Shown here one piece after another: positions 1 through 8,504 of a DNA stretch of 64,000 bases (the first letter of the stretch is position 1; each line of letters opens with the position of its first letter). Origin of the DNA: Sphingobacterium sp. N143. Lineage in GTDB: Bacteria > Bacteroidota > Bacteroidia > Sphingobacteriales > Sphingobacteriaceae. A program made the translations under genes and the position numbers. The stretch covers positions 1 to 64,000 of the forward strand of contig NZ_JACAIS010000015.1 in assembly GCF_030325625.1 (NCBI RefSeq), given 5' to 3'. The notes under the pieces were generated by a model, which saw nothing but the letters and a program-made list of their open reading frames with translations, made no database searches and was not told where the DNA came from.

Positions 1-57
1 CTCCTCACGGGAGTAACCAACAAGCTCGCGCTTCTCGGCAGGCCCTAGAGCTTTTTT
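1..57 (-). CDS. IS3-family transposase OrfB, N-terminal start only (partial)
   Basis: In the -1 frame relative to OrfA the sequence stays open from the slippery site to the window edge and encodes KKALGPAEKRELVGYSREE. This resembles the start of the IS3 OrfB (DDE integrase) reached by frameshifting. The catalytic DDE residues would lie to the left, outside the window. Only about 19 codons are visible, so the intactness of the transposase cannot be judged. Confidence 0.65.
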
Positions 58-311
58 TCGATGACATCTTTTAAAACTGTAATCTGTAGAGCTTGTTCGG
101 CAACTATCTTTTTATATTGAGCTAGCTCGCGCTCCATATCCTTCATCTGTTTGAGCTGAGATGCCTCCATACCGGAATATTTACTTTTCCAAGAATAGAA
201 TGTTCCCTGACTGATTCCATGCTCACGGCAGATGTCTGATACCGATTGCCCTGATTCCTGGAATGATAAGATCTTGATGATCTGTGACTCAATGAATTTG
301 CTTTTTTTCAT
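45..311 (-). CDS. IS3-family transposase OrfA (HTH subunit)
   Basis: This is an 88-residue protein with the layout of IS3-family OrfA. An N-terminal helix-turn-helix spans roughly residues 8-45, including SVSDICREHGISQGTFYSW, and a C-terminal helix suited to a leucine-zipper coiled coil spans about 50-86. OrfA binds the terminal repeats and, fused to OrfB by frameshift, gives the active transposase. Its last codons contain the slippery heptamer A AAA AAG, and the stop lies two codons later. Length matches the family. No damage is visible within it. Confidence 0.9.
   Translation of the reverse strand: MKKSKFIESQIIKILSFQESGQSVSDICREHGISQGTFYSWKSKYSGMEASQLKQMKDMERELAQYKKIVAEQALQITVLKDVIEKKL
51..57 (-). 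promoter_or_regulatory. Programmed -1 frameshift slippery heptamer (A_AAA_AAG)
   Basis: On the minus strand the OrfA frame reads GAA AAA AAG CTC TAG, which contains the canonical slippery heptamer A_AAA_AAG in the correct phase. A one-base backward slip continues into the OrfB frame. A stimulatory structure would lie near the window edge and was not identified. Confidence 0.8.
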
Positions 312-368
312 TGTCCCTAATTTATAAAACTACATTAATAATCGTAGCTATTTTTAGGGGAGATTACA

Positions 369-482
369 CCAGCTTCTAAAGGACGAAGTTTAGTCGTAAA
401 AATTGATGGTGAAATAAAAGAAGTTCCTGCTAAGGAGTTACTGGCTGATTTATACCGGGCCGGAAATTGCCTACCGCTATAA
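369..482 (+). pseudogene. Gene fragment next to the IS end
   Basis: From the IS boundary one frame is open for 37 codons, giving PASKGRSLVVKIDGEIKEV and then PAKELLADLYRAGN before stopping. Its composition looks like real protein, but there is no start codon at its left end. It overlaps, in a different frame, the fragment at 418-729. I read it as an internal piece of a gene cut by the IS or by a deletion. The family is not recognised. Confidence 0.4.
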
Positions 483-729
483 ATCTTCAAAAGTAGAGAT
501 GAACTGGCAGATCAATACCTCCTTTCATTATACATTACCGGAGACAGACCATTTTATTGGTGTCGAAGTGAATCAGGTCGTAGCAGATGGCAAGCTAGAA
601 ACAACCTTGCGGCCCCAGGTGAAGTTGGGCCTGAATGATAAGCTGGCTATCGGTATGGCGGCTGGGTTTCCCGTGGGTGGAAAAGACAGGGCCCTCAGTT
701 CATTTTTCCGGTTGATCTATCAGTTGTAA
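418..729 (+). pseudogene. C-terminal fragment of a probable outer-membrane protein
   Basis: The frame is open from 418, after a stop at 415-417, to 729. It encodes about 103 residues of which the last 76 follow an ATG at 499. Alternating hydrophobic and polar strands and an aromatic-rich C-terminus (FRLIYQL) resemble the end of an outer-membrane beta-barrel. No signal peptide is present. In-frame sequence upstream of the ATG (YTGPEIAYRYKSSKVEM) also looks like protein, so this is best read as the 3' end of a truncated gene rather than a short complete one. Confidence 0.45.
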
Positions 730-769
730 ATCCTAGCGGTCACCTTGTATAAAAGATGACCGCTAGGAT
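730..769. terminator. Bidirectional terminator-like hairpin between convergent genes
   Basis: Perfect 13-bp arms (ATCCTAGCGGTCA, 730-742, and its complement, 757-769) flank a 14-nt loop. The hairpin lies directly after the 418-729 fragment and before the end of the convergent SusD gene. There is no long T-run on either side, so termination efficiency is uncertain. Confidence 0.6.
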
Positions 770-797
770 CTTATTCCTGTACCAGAAGTGGCTTAGG

Positions 798-2480
798 CTA
801 ATAGCCTGGGTTTTGGGCTAAATTACTATTGCCCGCAATTGCTTGGTTTGGTACTGGAAAGCGGTTCAGGTGAGCTGAATTGCTGGGGTTATGATCCCAC
901 CATTTTTCAGTGGTGAAAGCTTTCCAGCGGATCAGGTCCGTACGGCGGCGCCCTTCGCCGATAAACTCGATGCTCCATTCATCCAGGATACGGTACTTGT
1001 CGATATTCGTGGCCGTTACCGGGTTGGGGTCCACATTGCTGGCAAAGTTCCGTTTGCGGACGCTGTTGAAGAGCTCCGCAGCTTTTTGTTTATCACCGAG
1101 TCTAAAGCTACTTTCGGCGAGCATATAATAGATCTCCGCCAATCGAATAACAGGCATATCGGCTCCCCAACGTAAGGTATTATTGGCCAGATTAGGGATC
1201 GGAACTTTCACCAGACGTATGCCTGTATTTTCCTCGCCCTCCGACATTTTGGAAGGAAGCTGGTCTACCGAGCTGTATTTTTTTCCGGGTCCAACTTCTG
1301 AGAAACGCCCCACCTGATCCACGAAGGTCAACGGTTTGTCTTTGTATTCCTCTCCTCCTAGGATCGCTTCTCCACTTGGCGTCTTATGTGGACCGATAAT
1401 GAACATCCCTTCGTATTGGTCGGTGCCCTGGTAATGATAGGGTGCCTTGCGTAGATCACCTTGGTCAAAAGTCTCAAAGGGAGAGCCTAATTTAAAGTCT
1501 GCGGTATACAGCGATCCGTTAGGCTTGCGGGAAGGAGTGAGGTGGGCCCCATTGTTCCCGCCCATGTCCTGATCAAAAAATTGGCGCGTATTGTAGTGGT
1601 AGAAATCGGCATAAAACCAGTTATACTCCAGCATCTTGAACTCCGAAGGCATGGACCAGATAATTTCGGGCGATTCATTATTCTTGAATCCATGTACACC
1701 GTTCCACTTCGTGTCGAGCTGATAGTCCCCGTATACCTTATTGATGATATCCTGTGTCAGTTTTTGGCTTTCCGCATACATGGCTTTGCCAATATAGGAT
1801 TCCGCATTGAAGTAAAGCTGGGCAAGCATGGCTGCAGCCGCCGCTTTACGGATGGCTCCTTCTTCCTTGTCGCCCGCTTTTTTCGCTGGAAGGTTTTCTA
1901 TGGCCGCTTTCAGCAACTTCTCGATATGGTCAAAGAGTTCTTTGTCGGTATTGCGGGGCAAAGACTCCTGGTCTAAGGACTCAAAAACCGGCATGCCGCC
2001 AAAGTAATCCAGCCCCCTGAGATAAAAGTAAGCAATCAGCGCATCCAATTGGGCCAAATCGGCGGCTTTCCGCTCCTCAGTTAATGTAAATTTGGTGTAA
2101 TCCAGCTTGCTAAGATCACTTTTGGCATCCAGTGCTAAGGCGACCCCCATGAGGGTGCCCCGCCAGCTGCCCCAGATCCAGTTGTCGTCAGCAGTCCATC
2201 TGTGGTAATGATAACGTTCATTCTCCCCGCCATTGTACCAATGGCGTCCTTTGGTCGTAATGGCAAAATTGTCCGCCGTATATTCCTGCAGTCGCCAGCG
2301 GTCCTCGCCCATATACCATTTGGCATGCGTAAATGGTCTGAACAGGGCGGCCTTGATATCCTTTTCACTTTTGAAAAAAGTATCCGGAGTGACCGACTCA
2401 TAAAACTCCTGATCCAATTTGGTACATCCGGATAGCAAGGATGCCAGGGAAAGTGTAGCTATAGTGATATATTTTTTCAT
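798..2480 (-). CDS. SusD/RagB-family nutrient-binding outer-membrane lipoprotein
   Basis: This is the surface lipoprotein partner of the adjacent SusC-type transporter. SusD proteins cap the barrel and bind the oligosaccharide or peptide substrate. The start at 2480 gives a 19-residue lipoprotein signal ending LASLLSGC; an ATG seven codons upstream (2501) is also possible. The helical TPR-like fold is suggested by alternating helices with motifs such as LRGLDYFGGMP, VIRLAEIYYMLAES and the typical C-terminal tail FPVPNQAI..NPGY. The length of about 560 residues is normal. It follows SusC by about 96 bp on the same strand and is probably cotranscribed. The substrate cannot be told from sequence, and no glycosidase adjoins. 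Confidence 0.93.
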   Translation of the reverse strand: MKKYITIATLSLASLLSGCTKLDQEFYESVTPDTFFKSEKDIKAALFRPFTHAKWYMGEDRWRLQEYTADNFAITTKGRHWYNGGENERYHYHRWTADDNWIWGSWRGTLMGVALALDAKSDLSKLDYTKFTLTEERKAADLAQLDALIAYFYLRGLDYFGGMPVFESLDQESLPRNTDKELFDHIEKLLKAAIENLPAKKAGDKEEGAIRKAAAAAMLAQLYFNAESYIGKAMYAESQKLTQDIINKVYGDYQLDTKWNGVHGFKNNESPEIIWSMPSEFKMLEYNWFYADFYHYNTRQFFDQDMGGNNGAHLTPSRKPNGSLYTADFKLGSPFETFDQGDLRKAPYHYQGTDQYEGMFIIGPHKTPSGEAILGGEEYKDKPLTFVDQVGRFSEVGPGKKYSSVDQLPSKMSEGEENTGIRLVKVPIPNLANNTLRWGADMPVIRLAEIYYMLAESSFRLGDKQKAAELFNSVRKRNFASNVDPNPVTATNIDKYRILDEWSIEFIGEGRRRTDLIRWKAFTTEKWWDHNPSNSAHLNRFPVPNQAIAGNSNLAQNPGY

Positions 2481-2576
2481 CTGTATATGATTTGTGTTCA
2501 AAGGTGATGAAGCTACCAGATTTATTCATCCCACGGTGTGGTTTGAAAAATCATGGTGGTTTCATAATATTAACAA

Positions 2577-5555
2577 TTAAAAGTTTACTTGAAGTCCCAT
2601 CATAAATGTGCGTGTCTTCGGATAGACATTCCGCTCCTCAAAACCCGGCTCCAATCCGTTGATGTTGACCTCAGGGTCCAGCCCGCTATAGTTGGTAAAC
2701 ACAAAAAGATCGCGTGCCGTGGCATAGACCCGTATGGCTTTGAGGGGCTTGATCCAGCTTTGGTTGAAGGTATAGCCCAGGTTGAGCGCGTCTACCTTGA
2801 GGAAGGTTCCTTTCTCCAGCCAATAGTCGCTGAGCTCTTTTTCGCCTTTGATATTTTTATGTTTGTCGTAGGCTTCTTCCAGCACATTCTGGCCTTTTAC
2901 ATTCGGAAGACTGTAATACATATTGATCATATTGAAAACATCGTGACCGATCCAGCTGCGCATATAGACACTGGCGTCCCAGTTTTTATAGCTGAACTGG
3001 TTATTCCACGAAAGCTGCAGCGTTGGAATGGCATTCCCGACAAAGGCCTTGTCGCCTACGGTCTTATTACGGTCCCTTACGTCAAAAGCATTTCCGTCCT
3101 GATCATATAGTTTCCAGTAACCATCGTCGGTAAAGCCGGCAAATTTCCATAGGAAGAACTGCCCGATATCTTGACCGGGATATAACCGCACAGCAGATCC
3201 TGGCGACCCCGGTGCTGGAAAGTCCTTCTTATCGGTAAAGGTCTGACTGCCCCACAAGGTATTGAGCTTACTATTATTGTGGGAGGCGATGATGCCCGTT
3301 GTATACGTAAAGTCGGCATGATCCACCGCCTTAAAATTAAGCTCAAATTCATAGCCGGTATTTTGCATGCTGCCCACATTCATGGTTGTTTTGTCATGGA
3401 TGGCTGGTGGCTGGGAGACACTGATATCGTAGATGAGGTCATCGATCTTCCGTTTGTAGATATCAAAGCGTCCACTTAAACGGTTGTTCAGGACAGCGAA
3501 GTCCAAACCCAGGTTATATTCTTTTTTAACCTCCCATTTGATCGCTGGGTTCTGGTTGTGCTTGACGCCATAGGTCCTGAACCATTGACCATCCTGCAAA
3601 AACCAGGTGTCTGCGCTGTACATCCTGGTAGCAACATTGGCATCAAAACCTTCATTGCCCGTTTCACCATAACCGGCACGTAATTTCAGGTCGTTGATAA
3701 ACTGTACATCCTTCAGGAACGATTCCTGCGAAACACGCCATCCGGCGGATAAACCCGGAAAAAATCCCCATCTATTTTTAGGCGCAAATTTGCTGGAACC
3801 TTCATAGCGGGCAGTGGCGGTCAGGATATAGCGGTCCAGGTAACTATAGTTGACACGGCCAAAGAAAGCAGCAAGCTTGACCCAAGGTTTTTTCCAGGAG
3901 TCTAAGTTTGCCCTGCCGTCAGGGAGGTAGGTACCGGTATCCATGTCGTTTTCCCGAATTCCATCAACCGGAAAATTAGAATTTTCGGCAGAAAAGCCCT
4001 GACTGTTAAAATCTTGATAGCTATAACCGCCCACAGCATTTAACGAATGTTTGTCCCAACGGTTGTTATAATTGACCGTCCACTCGAACACACGGTCATT
4101 GAACCTGCTGTAATATTGCTTGGCAAAACCATCCACATTGTTTTCCCGTGAGATACGGTGCTGCGCCGAACGGTAATAATTGCCATGTTCAGTATTATTT
4201 TTTAGGCCGACCGTGGCACTGGTGCTCAGGTGTTCGGTCAGATTCAGCTTTAAGGTAGCATTGGCCAACAGATACTTAAACTGTTTTTCATCGGATCGGA
4301 GCCGTGCTTCGGCAACCGGATTATAGGTATCATAGCCACCTTCCAGCACGTTGTAGCCACTGATGTCATTCGCATCGTAAGGCGTTTCGGTTGGATTCAT
4401 GACCATGGCCATATTGAAGATGTCATTGTTGTTGAAGATATCGCCATTGGAACCAAAAGCTTTCACCTGATTGTAGCTCACATTGGTATTCAGTTCGGCA
4501 AATCCATCAAAAAATTTAAATGCACTGTTGATCCGGCCACCGATTTCATCCCTTTTGGAAGTAATGGCCATCCCTGTGGCATCCCGTTTGGTGAAGGTGG
4601 TATACACATTGGCATTTTCAGATCCACCACTGATGTTGATGACCTGTCGATGGCTGAAGGGCTTGTTGTTGGTCACTTCATCGTACCAATCTGTACGATG
4701 GCCCAGGTCCTCCCCGAGACCATATTCGACAAATTTCTCTGCAGATAGCACCTTGGGGCGTTTGCGGATCGTTTCCATAAAATACTCCGAAGTGAAATTG
4801 ACTTGCGCTTTTCCGACTTGAGGTCGTTTGGTGGTGATCAAGATGACCCCACCCGACGCTCTTGTGCCATAGATGGCCGCAGCGGAGGCATCACGTAAGA
4901 CGTTAATGGAGGAGATATCTTCTTTAGCCACCGAATTGATGTCTCCGCCGGGGACCCCATCAATAACGACCAAAGGACCCTGAGAGGCATTCACCGAGTT
5001 GACGCCACGAAGTTGGAGGGAAATACCTGCATTCGGATCAGTACCATTGGTGGAGATAACACTCAACCCAGGGACTTTCCCTTGAATGGCCAACAGGGGA
5101 GATACAGCACCAGCGACCATATCCTTGGGCTTGATGCTGGTAACAGCACTGGTCAGTTCTTTCTTGTCCAACGAACCATAACCGACGACGACGGCTTCTT
5201 CGAGGTTTTGGGGGTCATAAAGAAGTTGTACGGCCAAGCTTGTGCCGCCCTGGTACCTGACTTCTTTGGCCGCAAAGCCAATCATCCGAATGACCAGTAG
5301 GTCGTTTTGCTTCACATTGGACAATTTGAATACCCCATTGGAATCGGATGAGGTACTGTTTGTGCTGCCTTTGACAGAAACTGTTGCGCCCACAACAGGC
5401 TTGCCCAGTTCGTCTTTGACCGTACCTGTAAGGACTGTCTGGGTTTCTTGGGCATAAAGGGCCGTAGGAATTGCATAAGTGGTCCCAGCGGTGAGGCTGC
5501 CACTGAATAGCAATAATTTGGTAGCCACTTTAAAACGGTAGATTTTAAAATTCAT
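2577..5555 (-). CDS. SusC/RagA-family TonB-linked outer-membrane transporter
   Basis: This 992-residue protein imports a substrate across the outer membrane using TonB energy. The order is: signal peptide (about 1-36, ending LYAQ), a carboxypeptidase-D regulatory-like beta-sandwich (about 42-115, GTVKDELGKPVVGATVSVKG), a short TonB-box region with EEAVVVGYG, the plug domain (about 130-240, IDGVPGGDINSV, ASAAAIYGTRASGGVILITTKR) and the 22-stranded barrel ending in FMMGLQVNF. There is no secretin/TonB N-terminal domain, so regulation through an anti-sigma factor is not indicated. It is the first gene of a two-gene operon with SusD. Confidence 0.95.
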   Translation of the reverse strand: MNFKIYRFKVATKLLLFSGSLTAGTTYAIPTALYAQETQTVLTGTVKDELGKPVVGATVSVKGSTNSTSSDSNGVFKLSNVKQNDLLVIRMIGFAAKEVRYQGGTSLAVQLLYDPQNLEEAVVVGYGSLDKKELTSAVTSIKPKDMVAGAVSPLLAIQGKVPGLSVISTNGTDPNAGISLQLRGVNSVNASQGPLVVIDGVPGGDINSVAKEDISSINVLRDASAAAIYGTRASGGVILITTKRPQVGKAQVNFTSEYFMETIRKRPKVLSAEKFVEYGLGEDLGHRTDWYDEVTNNKPFSHRQVINISGGSENANVYTTFTKRDATGMAITSKRDEIGGRINSAFKFFDGFAELNTNVSYNQVKAFGSNGDIFNNNDIFNMAMVMNPTETPYDANDISGYNVLEGGYDTYNPVAEARLRSDEKQFKYLLANATLKLNLTEHLSTSATVGLKNNTEHGNYYRSAQHRISRENNVDGFAKQYYSRFNDRVFEWTVNYNNRWDKHSLNAVGGYSYQDFNSQGFSAENSNFPVDGIRENDMDTGTYLPDGRANLDSWKKPWVKLAAFFGRVNYSYLDRYILTATARYEGSSKFAPKNRWGFFPGLSAGWRVSQESFLKDVQFINDLKLRAGYGETGNEGFDANVATRMYSADTWFLQDGQWFRTYGVKHNQNPAIKWEVKKEYNLGLDFAVLNNRLSGRFDIYKRKIDDLIYDISVSQPPAIHDKTTMNVGSMQNTGYEFELNFKAVDHADFTYTTGIIASHNNSKLNTLWGSQTFTDKKDFPAPGSPGSAVRLYPGQDIGQFFLWKFAGFTDDGYWKLYDQDGNAFDVRDRNKTVGDKAFVGNAIPTLQLSWNNQFSYKNWDASVYMRSWIGHDVFNMINMYYSLPNVKGQNVLEEAYDKHKNIKGEKELSDYWLEKGTFLKVDALNLGYTFNQSWIKPLKAIRVYATARDLFVFTNYSGLDPEVNINGLEPGFEERNVYPKTRTFMMGLQVNF

Positions 5556-5828
5556 GAGCTTATGTTTATTAAAGGAAATTTGCTGTAATTGATTCGTTTA
5601 GGGATGCCAAGTTATGTTAGCGATCGTCTAAAACTCCCACGGAGGATTAAGGTAGATAATGTGTTGGTACTGCATATAATTGGCATGATAGAATTGCCTA
5701 AAATTAGGATATTCTACCCTGCCAATCATGCCGTGAGACAATATGGTAGTATTTTGAGACGATTTGAGAGGATGCTGTCCTCTCAAGTTTGACACACATG
5801 ATATTGCCTGACAGATTTTTTCCGATAA
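5556..5828. other. Hairpin-rich upstream region of the SusC/SusD operon
   Basis: These 273 bp hold no convincing gene. Two clear inverted repeats are present: TTGAGAGGA (5764-5772) with its complement at 5778-5786 around a 5-nt loop, and GGCATGAT (5682-5689) with ATCATGCC (5725-5732). They could form RNA structure in a long leader of the minus-strand susC transcript or serve as operator sites. No perfect TAnnTTTG element was found on the minus strand. Confidence 0.4.
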
Positions 5829-6389
5829 ATGCCAAAACACGATCTATATACCGGGAGCCAACGATGCTATTGGGGTCTCGCAAACAAAATAAGTGTGCTC
5901 GATAATCGTTGCCCACCACAGTCCCGTTGGTGGAACCGTGATAATACCCGGCGAATCATAGCTTACATCTGTTGGATCATCGCATTTATTTTAGCCGCAG
6001 TAGGAATGTGGAGTAATATGGCCGGCGAAAATGTATCTGGGCTACCGCAATGGTTGGGTATTCTTTCCTCGTTTCTGCCAATCATACTGCTCCTGGGGGG
6101 AGGTTTTCTCATTGCTTTTGGTACAGAAACGAAGAACAACAATGATACAAGGATAGTGTTGGTACCTTTGGCAATATATTTCATCGTTTCCGGCGGCGGG
6201 GCGTTGTTAGGTAGCTACCAGTCCGAACGCGGGATCACATGGGTAGACACGGTCTTTGTTGTATTCGTATGTGGTGGAGTAGCAACTATTATTTTATCGC
6301 AGTTATTTTATCACCGTGCCCAGCAGAACGCTCTTTATCTCCCTGATTATCCTGACCATAAGGCTGGCGTGATTTTGAGCAGAAAATGA
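5829..6389 (+). CDS. Small integral membrane protein of unknown function
   Basis: I do not recognise this 186-residue protein. From residue 43 it has about four hydrophobic segments (around 43-61, 75-95, 106-126 and 140-158), a short polar linker ETKNNNDTR and a polar tail. The first 40 residues are unusual for a membrane protein N-terminus, so the true start may be further in, for example a GTG at 5895. It stands alone on the plus strand between minus-strand genes. The hydrophobic pattern supports coding; the start is uncertain. Confidence 0.45.
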   Translation: MPKHDLYTGSQRCYWGLANKISVLDNRCPPQSRWWNRDNTRRIIAYICWIIAFILAAVGMWSNMAGENVSGLPQWLGILSSFLPIILLLGGGFLIAFGTETKNNNDTRIVLVPLAIYFIVSGGGALLGSYQSERGITWVDTVFVVFVCGGVATIILSQLFYHRAQQNALYLPDYPDHKAGVILSRK

Positions 6390-6442
6390 TAATCATATTT
6401 GCCATTTCCAGCAATCGCTCGCTTTGGTACCGGAAAGCCACT
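6347..6442 (-). pseudogene. Remnant of a SusD C-terminus
   Basis: On the minus strand this encodes SGFPVPKRAIAGNGKYDY followed by about 13 residues and a stop. The core FPVPKRAIAGN closely matches the C-terminal FPVPNQAIAGN of the SusD at 798-2480, and the DNA of the two stretches is also similar. No other SusD sequence surrounds it. It overlaps the end of the membrane-protein gene on the other strand and lies just after the lipoprotein gene. It is probably a scar of a deleted SusC/SusD locus. Confidence 0.4.
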
Positions 6443-6447
6443 TGCCT

Positions 6448-6855
6448 TTATTCCCAGCTCCCTTTTATGGAAACACGCAGCACCTCATTTTCTGCTTCCA
6501 TTTCGATCGGAAATATAATTTTATAATGATGCATGTCTACTTCACATTCACCTAAAAAACCAGTGACATCTCCCCAGAGCTGTATGGTATAGTTCTGAGC
6601 ATATAAGGGTAATGACAATTGGGGCTGAATACCGAATCGTGCCGGAAGGGTATAGGCGCTCGGGTAGGTATCCGTTTGGGCCAGTACGGTCGTATCGTGA
6701 CTTTCCAGAACTTTTAAGTAAAGAAGCTGCTTCGGAATGGTGGTCGGTTTGTAGTCGTTGAGCTGAATCGTTTTTAACGTAAAAACTTTGTCTTCTTTCT
6801 TACAGGCGATGCAAGAAAGGAACAGCGTGATGATGAATAATAGTTTGATACGCAT
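6448..6855 (-). CDS. Small lipoprotein of unknown function
   Basis: A 135-residue exported lipoprotein: the signal peptide MRIKLLFIITLFLSCIAC gives a lipobox with Cys18, followed by KKED. Two lysines after the cysteine are common in Bacteroidota lipoproteins. The remainder is predicted to be mostly beta-strand (LPLYAQNYTIQLWGDVTG). The gene lies 26 bp downstream of the MFS efflux gene on the same strand and may be the last gene of that operon. No family is recognised; an envelope accessory to the pump is only a guess from position. Confidence 0.7.
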   Translation of the reverse strand: MRIKLLFIITLFLSCIACKKEDKVFTLKTIQLNDYKPTTIPKQLLYLKVLESHDTTVLAQTDTYPSAYTLPARFGIQPQLSLPLYAQNYTIQLWGDVTGFLGECEVDMHHYKIIFPIEMEAENEVLRVSIKGSWE

Positions 6856-6881
6856 GGTATGGATTGAGAAATTGTTGAATG

Positions 6882-8504
6882 TTAAGCGGGTGATAATCGT
6901 TTTGATCGGAGCCTGACAATGGTTTTACCCAAATATGGTGATAAAGCAATAAGGAGCAATAGGCCCACAATGAGCCAGGCAATCAACTCGTAGTAGTCCA
7001 TGGCAAAACGTACTTGATCCTGTTTATTGACCGTGGCAATCAGTAGCTTCTCCGTTCCTTTTGCTGATAGACCAGGATGCAGGCCCTTGGTGAGAAGTAT
7101 ATTTGCCTGGGTCTGCATATGCTGCGCTACGGGGTAATCCAATGCTGTGAGATGGTCTTGAAACGCATTATAATGTCTACTTTTTCCATATAACTCGAAA
7201 AAGTTAATCAGTGCGATGCTCGCACAGAAACCGAGATATCGAATAGCCAGGCTGACTGCCGCAGCAGAAGTGCCACGGGAAACGGCAACCGATGAAATGG
7301 TATAAATTATCGTAGGAACCATAATCAGTCCGATCCCAAATCCTTGGATGTACAAAGGGATAAAATAGTTGAATTCATTCGCTTGTACATCCGAATGATA
7401 GAACATGATCAGGTGGAAGATCAATAAAAGGATAAAACCGATGCACCATATGTAACGGATATTCTTCTTTTGAATAACTAGGCAGGCCGCGATAATGGTT
7501 CCGGAGATTAACCCCAAAAGGTTAAAAACGTTGATATAAGAAATGTGCATGGGATCAAAACCCAGCAGTGACGAAAAATAACCATTGGTAATACCCGACA
7601 CGAAACGGCATAAATACATCACAAACAGCACGAGCAGGCCTGCTTTGAAATTGCGCGACCTGAATATCCGCAGATCAATATAAGGACGTTTCATGGCCCG
7701 CTGACGTAAAGTGAAAACCAAAGCCAGGCAGATAAAACCTAGACTAGAAAAGCGTATCCGCCGATCTGCAAACCAATAATACTCCTGGCCAAAAATTAAG
7801 ATATAACCTAATAGAACCAGCCCCATACTATATAGGGCAAAGCTCTGCCAATCCAGTTTATATAATGGAAACCGTACGTTGAGCCGGATCCGGTTCATGG
7901 TCAGCGGAAGCAGGATCAGGCTGGGGAGATAAGAAAATAAGGCTACTTTATAGACAATATGGAAATTAAAATGGTCGATCAGGTCGGCGGTGACGATATT
8001 GTTGAAGGGTAAGGCACAGATCAACAGGCCAAAGAACACAGAGAAACTCACCTCACGTGCACGCTCACTGCGTAGCCGTGTAAACATCAGCGAAAGGGAA
8101 AGATTGACCGTACTGGCAAACAGTAAGCCCTGCATGAACCGTACCGGGAAAAAGATGTAAACTTCATGTGTCTGATAGCAGATCCATGAGGTCAGAAGCA
8201 ATAAAAAGGTAAATAGGATGAAGTATTCCCGGGCGGCGAGATAGTTGAAAAAGCGGCGTTCTAGGCTATAAGAGCCGACATAGCCCGCATAAAATAAAGC
8301 AACTGAAAACTGCATGTCGGCAGGTTCGCTCCCATAATAGCCTGCCGCAGCCTGAATATTGGTGATCGGTAGAAAAAATAAAACAATACTGGGCAATAAG
8401 AGGATGAACAGGACGATCTTGATCATCCATTCCGGAACCCATGACTTGAAAATAGGAAGAATATTATCCACGATGTTGACGTTTTGCGGTATAGACATTG
8501 ACAT
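6882..8504 (-). CDS. MFS multidrug efflux permease, DHA2 (EmrB/QacA) type
   Basis: This 540-residue inner-membrane protein has about 14 hydrophobic segments, the number expected of the DHA2 family of proton-driven drug exporters. It is the permease of a tripartite pump together with the HlyD-type adaptor and TolC-type channel encoded just upstream. Its start overlaps the end of the adaptor gene by about 41 bp, indicating translational coupling; a second ATG lies two codons in. A polar loop of about 50 residues sits before the last segment. The drug or metabolite exported cannot be inferred. Confidence 0.88.
   Translation of the reverse strand: MSMSIPQNVNIVDNILPIFKSWVPEWMIKIVLFILLLPSIVLFFLPITNIQAAAGYYGSEPADMQFSVALFYAGYVGSYSLERRFFNYLAAREYFILFTFLLLLTSWICYQTHEVYIFFPVRFMQGLLFASTVNLSLSLMFTRLRSERAREVSFSVFFGLLICALPFNNIVTADLIDHFNFHIVYKVALFSYLPSLILLPLTMNRIRLNVRFPLYKLDWQSFALYSMGLVLLGYILIFGQEYYWFADRRIRFSSLGFICLALVFTLRQRAMKRPYIDLRIFRSRNFKAGLLVLFVMYLCRFVSGITNGYFSSLLGFDPMHISYINVFNLLGLISGTIIAACLVIQKKNIRYIWCIGFILLLIFHLIMFYHSDVQANEFNYFIPLYIQGFGIGLIMVPTIIYTISSVAVSRGTSAAAVSLAIRYLGFCASIALINFFELYGKSRHYNAFQDHLTALDYPVAQHMQTQANILLTKGLHPGLSAKGTEKLLIATVNKQDQVRFAMDYYELIAWLIVGLLLLIALSPYLGKTIVRLRSKRLSPA

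Larger units (their letters stand above)
1..368 (-). mobile_element. IS3-family insertion sequence, partial
   Basis: The segment carries an IS3-type orfA and the first codons of orfB, which leaves the window at position 1. The proposed outer end is at 368. Read on the minus strand, the terminus begins TGTAATCTCCCC, which fits the 5'-TG start usual for IS3-family inverted repeats. The other end and any target duplication lie outside the window, so the boundary is inferred. DNA beyond 368 contains broken reading frames, consistent with insertion into, or rearrangement of, a gene. Confidence 0.75.

Noticed and set aside
891-1976. Several open frames on the plus strand inside the SusD gene (e.g. 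1542-1976)
   Set aside because: They lie fully opposite a well-supported SusD gene, have no recognisable motifs, and their composition follows the reverse reading of that gene.
5704-5919. Small minus-strand frames upstream of the first SusC gene (5628-5840 and 5704-5919)
   Set aside because: No signal peptide, domain or plausible start context. The hairpins in this region suggest an untranslated leader instead.
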